A DNA stretch of 37,676 bases from NCBI GenBank assembly GCA_028287185.1, contig JAQBQD010000107.1, positions 1 through 37,676 on the forward strand, read 5' to 3'. A program made the position numbers and the translations under genes. The notes beneath the pieces are model-generated. The model saw nothing but the letters and a program-made list of their open reading frames with translations. It was not told the DNA's origin and did no database searches. Position 1 is the stretch's first letter. Each line of letters starts with the position of its first letter. Shown here piece by piece: positions 31,134 through 37,676 of the stretch. Origin of the DNA: Gemmatimonadota bacterium. GTDB taxonomy: Bacteria; Gemmatimonadota; Gemmatimonadetes; Longimicrobiales; Longimicrobiaceae.

Positions 31134-31976
31134 ATGCCGATCGCCCGCACGCTCGCCCTCGTCCGTCCGCTCCTGCTCGCCGCCGCGCTGCTCGCGGCGG
31201 GGGCGGCGCGCGCGCACGCGGTGACGGTGAGCCCCACGGCGGTCTTCATCGACGCACGCTCGCCCACCGCCACGCTCACCCTCTACAACAACGGCACCAC
31301 GCCCGAAGAGGTGGAGATCTCGTTCGGCTTCGGGTACCCGTCGTCCAACGACCAGGGCGTGCTGCAGGTGCAGATCGCGGACACGGCGGCGGCGGGCGAG
31401 CCCTCCATCGCGGCCTACCTGCGCGCCTTTCCGCGCCGGCTGCAGCTGCAGCCGGGGCAGCGGCAGACGCTGCGGGTGCTGGTGCAGGCGCCGGCGGGGC
31501 TGGGCAACGGCGAGTACTGGGGCCGCGTGCTGGTGCGCTCGCGCGGCGGCCAGCCGCCCATCGAGTCCACCCAGGGCCAGGTGCACGTGGCCCTGAACGT
31601 GGAGACGGTGGTCGCCACCGCCGTGCTGTACCGCAAGGGGCCGGTCACCACCGGCGCCGCCGTGCGCGCCGCGAGCGCCACCTTCGTGGGTGACTCGGTG
31701 CGCTTCACGGTGGACCTGGACCGGCAGGGCAACGCCGTGTACCTGGGACGCGTGCAGGCGCGGGTGAAGGACGCGGGCGGCCGCGTGGTGGCGCAGGCCG
31801 AGGACGCCCTGGCGCTCTACCGCTCGCTGCGGCGCCGCTTCGTCATCGCCGTCCCCGCCGGCGGCGCGCGGACGGGCTGGACGGTGGAGTACACGGTGGA
31901 CACGGAGCGTCCCGACCTGCCGCCGGAGGGCCCGCTGAAGACGGCGCCCGTCACCGGCTCCGTGGCGGTCCGCTAG
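31134..31976 (+). CDS. PapD-like periplasmic pilus chaperone
   Basis: The 280-residue protein has a signal peptide (about 1-27, ending ARAHA) and two Ig-like domains. The N-terminal domain reads VTVSPTAVFIDARSPTATLT, then YNNGTTPEEVEISF, with QPGQRQTLRVLV near residue 105, the classical strand pattern of PapD-type chaperones that hold subunits before export. The C-terminal domain (about 150-270) ends with GWTVEYTVDTERP. Chaperones of this family donate a strand to unfolded subunits in the periplasm. An AGGGAAG motif precedes the ATG. It sits between the subunit genes and the usher, as expected. Confidence 0.8.
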   Translation: MPIARTLALVRPLLLAAALLAAGAARAHAVTVSPTAVFIDARSPTATLTLYNNGTTPEEVEISFGFGYPSSNDQGVLQVQIADTAAAGEPSIAAYLRAFPRRLQLQPGQRQTLRVLVQAPAGLGNGEYWGRVLVRSRGGQPPIESTQGQVHVALNVETVVATAVLYRKGPVTTGAAVRAASATFVGDSVRFTVDLDRQGNAVYLGRVQARVKDAGGRVVAQAEDALALYRSLRRRFVIAVPAGGARTGWTVEYTVDTERPDLPPEGPLKTAPVTGSVAVR

Positions 31977-31979
31977 GCC

Positions 31980-32558
31980 ATGCCGATGCTCCGCGATCTC
32001 CTCCGCCCGCTCACCCTGCCCGCGCTCGCGCTGGCCTGCCTCGCGGCTCCCGCCGCCGGGCAGGCCAAGCCGACCGCGACGGCGGGGCTGAACGTGGCGG
32101 CCAACATCGTGGCGCCGCCGCTGAACCTGAACGGCACGCGCGACCTGCAGTTCGGCGCGCTCATCCCCGGCACGCCCGGCACGGTGCTGCCGAACGCGGC
32201 CAACGCGGGCGAGGCGCGCGGCGTGGGCGCGGACCAGGTGCACACCCTGACCTTCACCTTCACGCTGCCGACGGTGCTCACCGGGCCGGCGGGCGCCACC
32301 ATCCCCCTCAGCTTCAACGGCAACTACGCGGCGACCTGCGAGATCAACAACGCGGACGTCTGCGACGCCACCAGCTTCCAGACCTGGAACCCCGTCACCA
32401 GCCCCAGCCACACGGACACGCCCAAGAACGTGGGGCCGGGCGGAACGTTCCTGTACACGCGGTACTCCGTCTACATCGGCGGCAGGGCCAGCCCGGCGGC
32501 GGCCCAGCGCGCGGGCACCTACACGGGCTCCATCACGGTCACCGTGACCTGGAACTGA
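31980..32558 (+). CDS. Third secreted pilus-like subunit (DUF4402/spore-coat-U-like)
   Basis: The 192-residue precursor has a signal peptide (LALACLAAPAAGQA) and a mature beta domain with LQFGALIPGTPGTVLP, the shared LxFGxxIPG subunit motif, a Cys pair (ATCEINNADVCDA) and a C-terminal AGTYTGSITVTVTWN strand. It begins three bases after the chaperone stop and ends one base before the usher start, so its translation is probably coupled to both. Largest of the three subunits and probably another structural component of the fibre. Confidence 0.75.
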   Translation: MPMLRDLLRPLTLPALALACLAAPAAGQAKPTATAGLNVAANIVAPPLNLNGTRDLQFGALIPGTPGTVLPNAANAGEARGVGADQVHTLTFTFTLPTVLTGPAGATIPLSFNGNYAATCEINNADVCDATSFQTWNPVTSPSHTDTPKNVGPGGTFLYTRYSVYIGGRASPAAAQRAGTYTGSITVTVTWN

Positions 32559-32559
32559 C

Positions 32560-35160
32560 GTGCGCCGCCCGTCCGTTCCGCGGCATCCCGCCCGCGCCTG
32601 CGCCCTGCTGCTGGGATGCGCAGGCGTCTTCGTTTGCCCCCGTGCGGCCGGCGCCCAGGCCGGGATCCCCGCGGGCTACCAGCAGGGCATCTTCGAGCTG
32701 CACGTGCCGGAGCTTCCCCCGCAGAGCATCTCGGCCCTCGTCTCGGACTCCACGGGCGCGCTGCTGCTGCCCTTGCGGCCGCTCCTGGAGCTGACGGGCG
32801 CGCCCTATCGCGTGGAGCCGGACAGCGGCGTGGCCCGCGTGCCCCGCCCCCGCGGCGCCGGCACCGCCGTGCTGGACCTGCGCGCCCGCACCCTCACCGT
32901 CCTTTCCCCCGCCCCGCTCGCGCCCGGAGACGCCGTCGCCGCGCTCGGCGACATCTACGTGGCCACGCCGGTGCTGAAGCGGCTGCTGGAGGCGGAGGTG
33001 CAGGTGGAGATGGCCGACCTGCGCGTCACCGTCTCGCGCGACCCGCCTTTCCCCTCGCAGGAGCGGCTGGCGATGGGGCTGGAGCGCCGCCGCGACCTGA
33101 TCGCCCAGGGCGGGCGCGAGGCGCTGGGGCCGGTGCCCTTCGTTCCCCTCACGGGCGGCGGGGTGCTGGAGTGGGGCGCCACCTCGCGCTATCCCGGCGC
33201 CGTCGCGCCCACCTCCGCGTACGCGCGGCTGGGGCTCGCGGCGTGGGGCGGGATGCTGAGCACCGGCGGCACGCTGGTGAACGAGCCGGGAGCGTCGCCC
33301 GTCTTCGCGGACCTCACGGCCTCGTACCGCCGTGTCTTTCCCGGGTCCAACCGGCTGACGCAGGTGGAGCTGGGGGACGTGGTGACGCAGGGGCTGCGGG
33401 CGCGGTCGGTGCGCGGCGTGCAGGTCACCAACGCGCCCTTCGCGCGGGACCCGCTGTTCGGGCAGGCGACGCTCGCGCCGTCGCTGCCGTCGGGATGGGA
33501 GTACGAGATCTACCAGGACGGGCGGCTGCTGGGCTTCTCGGACGCCGCCACCAGATCGCCCGTCACCATCCCCCTGCAGTACGGCAGCACGCCCGTGCAG
33601 GTGAAGCTGTACGGCCCCGCCGGCGAGCGCATCCAGAGCGACCTCGTCTACCTCGTTCCCGTGCTCCAGCTTCCCGCCGGCCGCTGGCAGTACGCCGCGG
33701 CGGCGGGCGCGTGTCCCCACCGCGCGGAGTGCCGCGGCTTCGCGTACGGCGACCTGCGCCACGGGGTGACGCCCGCCGTCACCCTCTTCGGCGGCACGGA
33801 CGTGCTGCGCGACTCCACCAGCGCGCTGGACGTCCGCCCGTACGCCGGCGCGTCGCTGGTTCCCGGGCGCGCGTGGGTGGTGGAGGCGCAGGCGATGCTG
33901 CGGTCGTTCGCGCAGGTGACGGCGCAGAGCTCGGCCCTCGGCCGCTACTCCGGCGGGCTGAGCCTTCGCCTGACGGACGCCAGCGGCGCGCCCCAGTCCG
34001 TCCTCGGGTCGGGCGGGTTCTCCATCCTGCCGGTGCAGGGAAGCGCGTACCACGTGGACGGCGCGCTGCGCATCCGCACGGGAACGTCGTCGCCGCTGCG
34101 CGCGCTGGACCTGACCGGCGGCGTGGACGGCCCGCTGCACGGCGCCGCGCAGCACGGGCGCTTCTCCATCATCTCCACCCTGCCGCGCACGCTGGTGGAG
34201 GCGGGGTACGAGCACAACGCGGGCACCGGCTCGCTCTTCCTGGGCCGCGTCACCGGCGCCCTCACCCACGGGGTGCCCAAGGCGCTCAACACGCCCACGC
34301 TCTCCGTCTCGGCCGCCACCGACGGCAAGGCGCTCCAGCGCTGGGAGTGGAGCGCCACCGCGCAGCCCGCGGGCTCCATCCTGACCGCCACCGCACGCTG
34401 GCAGCGCGGCGCCGGGTCGCCCACCGTCCTCCTGGGCGCCACCGTGCGCCTGCGCTTCGCCCGGGCGCAGACGCGCTTCTTCACGCAGCCGGGGCGCGCA
34501 TCGCAGGGCGCGGTGTCGCTGGACGGCGTGGCCGCGTTCGGCCGATCGGCGGGGGTGCACGCGCTGCCGTACGGGGGTATCGGGCAGGCGGGGATGACGG
34601 GCGTCGTCTTCCGCGACGAGAACGGCAACGGGGTGCAGGACGAGGGCGAGACGGCGGTGAAGGACGCGTCCGTCAACGTGGGCGACCTGCGGGTGAAGAC
34701 GGACGGCGACGGTCGATACACCACGTGGTCCGTGCTTCCCTACCAGGCGCTGGCCGTGCGGCTGGACACCGTGTCCCTGCCGGACCCCTCGTACGTCCCC
34801 GCCCGCCGCGAGGTGGTGCTGCGGCCGACGCCGCACCTGTACACGCGCGTGGACTTTCCGCTGGTGCAGACGCGCGAGATGACGGGCACGCTCGTTCCCG
34901 GGCGCGACGTCGCGACGACGGCCGGCATCACCGTGGAGATCGTGAGCGACGCCACGGGCGACGTGCAGCGCACCATCACCTTCAGCGACGGCGAGTTCTA
35001 CGTGGGCCGCGTGCTTCCCGGCCGCTACCAGGTGCGCGTGGCGGAATCGTCCCTCCGCGCCCTGCACGCGCGCTCCGTCCCCGGCACCGTGCGCGTGGAC
35101 GTCGCCGCCGGCGCGGACGCCATCGTCGAGGTGCCGCGCATCGTGCTGGAGAGGACGTAG
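32560..35160 (+). CDS. Chaperone-usher type outer-membrane usher
   Basis: The 866-residue protein starts at GTG 32560, one base after the preceding stop, with a signal peptide (CALLLGCAGVFVCPRAAGAQA). The N-terminal region (about 40-220) is followed by a beta-barrel with alternating strands; the segment GWEYEIYQDGRLLG (about 309) and VQVKLYGPAGERI match the plug-like domain of FimD-type ushers. Near 683-735 there is a SdrD-B-like motif (DENGNGVQDEGE) with D-rich calcium-binding-like character, then two more Ig-like domains to the C-terminus. Ushers form the outer-membrane pore that assembles chaperone-delivered subunits. The SdrD-like and Ig-like C-terminal modules differ from classical FimD. 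Divergent family, so a Gram-negative secretion pore of related type is the fallback. Confidence 0.8.
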   Translation: MRRPSVPRHPARACALLLGCAGVFVCPRAAGAQAGIPAGYQQGIFELHVPELPPQSISALVSDSTGALLLPLRPLLELTGAPYRVEPDSGVARVPRPRGAGTAVLDLRARTLTVLSPAPLAPGDAVAALGDIYVATPVLKRLLEAEVQVEMADLRVTVSRDPPFPSQERLAMGLERRRDLIAQGGREALGPVPFVPLTGGGVLEWGATSRYPGAVAPTSAYARLGLAAWGGMLSTGGTLVNEPGASPVFADLTASYRRVFPGSNRLTQVELGDVVTQGLRARSVRGVQVTNAPFARDPLFGQATLAPSLPSGWEYEIYQDGRLLGFSDAATRSPVTIPLQYGSTPVQVKLYGPAGERIQSDLVYLVPVLQLPAGRWQYAAAAGACPHRAECRGFAYGDLRHGVTPAVTLFGGTDVLRDSTSALDVRPYAGASLVPGRAWVVEAQAMLRSFAQVTAQSSALGRYSGGLSLRLTDASGAPQSVLGSGGFSILPVQGSAYHVDGALRIRTGTSSPLRALDLTGGVDGPLHGAAQHGRFSIISTLPRTLVEAGYEHNAGTGSLFLGRVTGALTHGVPKALNTPTLSVSAATDGKALQRWEWSATAQPAGSILTATARWQRGAGSPTVLLGATVRLRFARAQTRFFTQPGRASQGAVSLDGVAAFGRSAGVHALPYGGIGQAGMTGVVFRDENGNGVQDEGETAVKDASVNVGDLRVKTDGDGRYTTWSVLPYQALAVRLDTVSLPDPSYVPARREVVLRPTPHLYTRVDFPLVQTREMTGTLVPGRDVATTAGITVEIVSDATGDVQRTITFSDGEFYVGRVLPGRYQVRVAESSLRALHARSVPGTVRVDVAAGADAIVEVPRIVLERT

Positions 35161-35298
35161 AGGCTTCCTCGCCGCGGCTTCCACCTCGCGGCCGAAGGGT
35201 CATCCATCCCGGCGCGTCGATGCATGGTGAGGGCGAGGTCGTCGAAGCGGCGCGGCCCCGGCGTCGACGGAGTCCACACGGGCGATGGACGATCCCCG

Positions 35299-35326
35299 TT
35301 CGACGCGCGGAGGTCCGCGCGTCGAA
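35299..35326. repeat. Perfect 28-base palindrome
   Basis: TTCGACGCGCGGA (35299-35311) is the exact reverse complement of TCCGCGCGTCGAA (35314-35326), with a 2-base GG gap. The gap is too small for a normal RNA loop, so a slightly shorter stem would form in RNA. It lies about 140 bases after the usher stop and could aid termination or serve as a dimeric protein site. Confidence 0.7.
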
Positions 35327-35664
35327 TCCACCTCCCGAACTCGACGGCGACTTCTCCGCATCCATCACGATCGCGTTCTTCGGACGACATGTGCGATGGT
35401 GGGCCGATCGGCTGACGCTCTCCTGCACATCCCGGGAAGCCGTGATCAAGATCCGCCGGGACGTCGACGCGCTGGAGGTCCTCTCCTTCCCTCGGCTGAC
35501 ATCCAGCCCTGCACTGGGCCGGACGAGAACGACACCTGCGTGCTCGGCTGATACGGCTGCTGAGGGTGGCTTCATCCGCGCGGGAGGCGAGTGATGGACG
35601 GACTCGCTGAGGCTGTCGGTCCATCGTCGCCTCCGGACTTCGACGGATGGTCGCGGGTGGAAGG

Positions 35665-35707
35665 ACGAAGCGGTGCCGGATCGAATGCTGATCCGGCACC
35701 GCTTCGT
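35665..35707. terminator. Bidirectional terminator-like hairpin
   Basis: An 18-base perfect stem, ACGAAGCGGTGCCGGATC (35665-35682) with its exact reverse complement at 35690-35707, encloses a 7-base loop. It stands between the convergent usher and receptor genes, 45 bases beyond the receptor stop. The T-run is weak on both strands (TTTCGTC on plus), so it is a strong hairpin with a less than classical terminator tail. Confidence 0.65.
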
Positions 35708-35751
35708 TTCGTCGATCATCTTTCCGAACGCCGTCCGACGACCCTCCCTGC

Positions 35752-37676
35752 TTAATTTCGGAAGAACCACCGGAAGCCGTACATCGTGCGCGAACCGGGG
35801 AGGAAGTAACCCGGGATGTCCTGCGCCGTGCGGCGGTTCACGAAGTTGTCGGAGCGCACGAAGATGCGCACGTCGATGATGCGGATCTGAAGGAAGAAGT
35901 TGAACATCGCGTAGCGCGTGGTCAGCCCGGTGAGCGCGCCGGTGCTGTCCGGGAACGCCGCCGGGCCGCGGAACACCGTCTCGATGCGCGCCGTGGGCTC
36001 CAGGTTCCCCGTGAAGAAGGTGTTGTGGTACTGGAGCGCCGCCGAGGCGAAGTCGCGCGGCAGGAAGGGCCGGCCGCCCGTGTCGCTCAGGTGCGTGTAC
36101 CACCCGTCCAGCCGCACCCAGCGGAAGTACAGGGGCAGCGAGGCGTATCCCTCGATGCCCGTGGACGCCCCGCCCGCGTACGGAGCCTGCGGCGCGTCGA
36201 AGCGCAGGCCGAACGACGCCACCTCGCTGGGGTCCAGCCGCACGGCCGCCGCGCCCACCAGCATCGTCCCGTGCGCCCACTCGCCGCCCAGCCGCATTCC
36301 CGTCAGCGACTCCGTGCGCGTGGAGAACACCAGCGCCGTGTCCGCCACCGTGGCCGGGGCGCCGCCGCCCAGCCCGCCGAAGGTGCGGAAGGTGAACGCC
36401 GAGTCCCGCGCGAAGCGCACGGGCCGCTTGCCCGCCGCCAGCGTCGCGAAGGCGGTGAAGCCCGCCGCCGGGCCCACGCGGGCCGACGCCTCCGTCTCCA
36501 GCCCCGTGACGCCCGCCAGCGTCAGGCTGCGCACCTGTCCGCTCGCCGCCAGCCAGGGCACGGGATGCAGGTCCGCGCGCGCCTGCAGGTCCGTCTCGTC
36601 GGGCGAGTAGGTGCCCTCGGCGCCGCGCACCACGCGCGCCTCCGCCGCCACCGACCCCAGCGCGATGGCGAGCTGCGCGCGGCCGCCCACCTGCGTGGTG
36701 GTGCCGCCGGGCGTCACCGTGTCCACCGAGGCCGGCCGGCGCACGCTGCGGCCCGCGAAGACGTCCAGCCAGAGCGCCCCGAAGCGCGCGCGCCCGCGCG
36801 CGATCAGGTCCGAGCGGTCCGTGCTCTCGGCGAAGGCGGCGAAGGGGCTCGCCGAGCCGTCGGTGGTGGCCCCCAGCTGGTCCCGGTCCACGGACGTCTT
36901 GCGGTACTCCACCTGCACCCCGCGGTCCACGCCCAGCTCCCGGCTGTAGCGCGCGCCGAAGGTGGTGGAGGTGAAGGGCTGCTGCCGCGCGAAGCCCCCC
37001 GTGTCCTCCAGGTCGTACGTGCCCTGGAAGACCCCGTGCTGCCCCACCGGCCGCGCGAAGAAGCCGCGCAACGTGCGCGTGCTGAAGTCGCCGTCGCCCG
37101 CCTCCACCTGCGCGAAGGGCCGCCGGTCGTCCAGGCGGAAGGTGCCGAGGTCCAGCCGGATGCCGGCCGGCGAGCGCTCCAGCCGCACCGACTGCAGGTC
37201 GGCCATCGCGAGCTGCTGCACGTCGAAGGTGCCGTAGGAGATGGGCAGCAGCTCGTAGCCGTCCAGGAACACCCGCAGCCGCCCGCCCCCCGTGGCGTAC
37301 GACGACAGCGCCGCCGGCTGGCCGAAGCCGCCCGCGCGCAGCACCAGCACCCCGGGCACCCGCTCCAGCAGCTCCAGCAGCGACAGGTTCTGGTACGCGT
37401 CCAGGTCCGCGCGGCTCAGGCGCCAGCTCCCGCTCCAGCTTCCCGACGGCGGGTCGGGCCAGCTGGGGAAGTTGGGCGCGCGGCGCAGCGAGTCCGCCGG
37501 CACCGAGTCGCGGGTGGCCTTGTCCGGCAGCGTGTCCTGTGCCTGCGCCTCGGCCGGGATGGGCACCGTCACGGTGTCGCGCCGCCCGCGCGGAAGCGTG
37601 TCCGCCCGCGCCGGCGCGGGCCGCGGCCGCACGCCGGGAACGGTGTCGCGCGCCGTCGGCGCCGGCGTCTGCTGCG
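35752..37676 (-). CDS. TonB-dependent receptor, C-terminal part (N-terminus beyond the window)
   Basis: The open frame runs past the right edge without a start: reading back, the residues QQTPAPTARDTVPG precede the first GTG, so the true start and signal peptide lie outside. At least 640 residues are visible: a Pro/Arg/Thr-rich linker, a plug domain (LSLLELLERVPGVLVLR, then RLRVFLDGYELLP and VQQLAMADLQSVRLERSPAG), and a long beta-barrel of alternating strands ending YGFRWFFRN, an aromatic C-terminal signal usual for barrel proteins inserted by the Bam complex. No substrate can be deduced; such receptors import siderophores, vitamin B12 or glycans using TonB energy. The gene is convergent with the usher operon and has the same high GC. 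Confidence 0.8.
   Translation of the reverse strand, partial: QQTPAPTARDTVPGVRPRPAPARADTLPRGRRDTVTVPIPAEAQAQDTLPDKATRDSVPADSLRRAPNFPSWPDPPSGSWSGSWRLSRADLDAYQNLSLLELLERVPGVLVLRAGGFGQPAALSSYATGGGRLRVFLDGYELLPISYGTFDVQQLAMADLQSVRLERSPAGIRLDLGTFRLDDRRPFAQVEAGDGDFSTRTLRGFFARPVGQHGVFQGTYDLEDTGGFARQQPFTSTTFGARYSRELGVDRGVQVEYRKTSVDRDQLGATTDGSASPFAAFAESTDRSDLIARGRARFGALWLDVFAGRSVRRPASVDTVTPGGTTTQVGGRAQLAIALGSVAAEARVVRGAEGTYSPDETDLQARADLHPVPWLAASGQVRSLTLAGVTGLETEASARVGPAAGFTAFATLAAGKRPVRFARDSAFTFRTFGGLGGGAPATVADTALVFSTRTESLTGMRLGGEWAHGTMLVGAAAVRLDPSEVASFGLRFDAPQAPYAGGASTGIEGYASLPLYFRWVRLDGWYTHLSDTGGRPFLPRDFASAALQYHNTFFTGNLEPTARIETVFRGPAAFPDSTGALTGLTTRYAMFNFFLQIRIIDVRIFVRSDNFVNRRTAQDIPGYFLPGSRTMYGFRWFFRN

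Larger units (their letters stand above)
35161..35751. other. Intergenic region between convergent usher and TonB receptor genes
   Basis: About 590 bases in which I see no credible gene; open frames here have arginine-rich, shadow-like composition. It contains a 28-base palindrome (35299-35326), an imperfect inverted repeat (CCATCGTCG at 35621-35629 with CGACGGATGG at 35641-35650), and a strong hairpin (35665-35707) placed as a shared terminator for the two convergent genes. Confidence 0.6.

Noticed and set aside
32539..35594. Long open frames of 881 (minus) and 992 (plus, other frame) codons over the usher
   Set aside because: Low-complexity Arg/Gly/Ala composition, no motifs, and complete overlap with the usher frame that has signal peptide, plug-like and SdrD-like segments.
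1..37676. CRISPR array, tRNA or rRNA genes, transposase
   Set aside because: No regularly spaced direct repeats with unique spacers, no cloverleaf-like or rRNA-like sequence and no transposase or integrase motif were noticed on reading both strands.

Overview
This is a GC-rich bacterial window from a diderm: it encodes a TonB-dependent receptor, a chaperone-usher-like export system and an OmpA-like peptidoglycan-binding protein. The overall style (about 70% GC in housekeeping genes, outer-membrane proteins with 'DTVP'-type linkers) is compatible with a Gemmatimonadota/Longimicrobium-like organism, but that assignment is inference. No rRNA, tRNA, CRISPR array or transposase gene was seen.

Layout. 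(1) About 1-6530, minus strand: a broken BREX type 2 (Pgl) fragment. An intact PglW (NERD nuclease-like domain plus two kinase-like domains) lies upstream of a PglX adenine methylase that carries a frameshift near 763 and loses family similarity near 125, next to an imperfect inverted repeat at the window edge. No pglY or pglZ is present. (2) 6930-25955, minus strand: twelve tightly packed, mostly overlapping genes forming one large accessory operon. In transcription order they are: a secreted/anchored vWA protein; a small membrane protein; a zinc-ribbon protein with a beta-rich body; a second anchored vWA protein; another small membrane protein; a 1173-residue tubulin-like GTPase; a zinc-ribbon Hsp70-like ATPase; an unrecognised protein; a membrane protein with a GrpE-like C-terminus; a CBM48-like/Ig-like protein; a MotA/ZorA-like protein with a long helical tail; and a MotB/ZorB-like protein. 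(3) 26635-29610: ordinary chromosomal genes (QueG; divergently, an AhpD-like CxxC protein overlapping a class V aminotransferase-fold enzyme). (4) 30064-35160, plus strand: a five-gene chaperone-usher-like operon (three small secreted subunits, a PapD-like chaperone, an usher) preceded by a hairpin-rich leader. (5) 35752-37676, minus strand: the C-terminal part of a TonB-dependent receptor, convergent with the usher and separated from it by a strong hairpin.

How it may work together. The 19 kb operon is the most interesting part. The last two genes look like an ion-driven stator of the Zorya ZorAB kind: three membrane helices plus a long tail, and a membrane Asp plus an OmpA domain. They are joined, in one translationally coupled transcript, to a cytoskeletal GTPase, an Hsp70-like ATPase with its own membrane-bound nucleotide exchange factor, and two vWA proteins with intact MIDAS motifs predicted to face the periplasm. 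I infer an envelope-spanning, NTP-driven assembly. Its position beside BREX genes suggests a defence island, but no nuclease or toxin effector is recognisable and its function is unknown. I do not recognise this gene combination as a named defence system.
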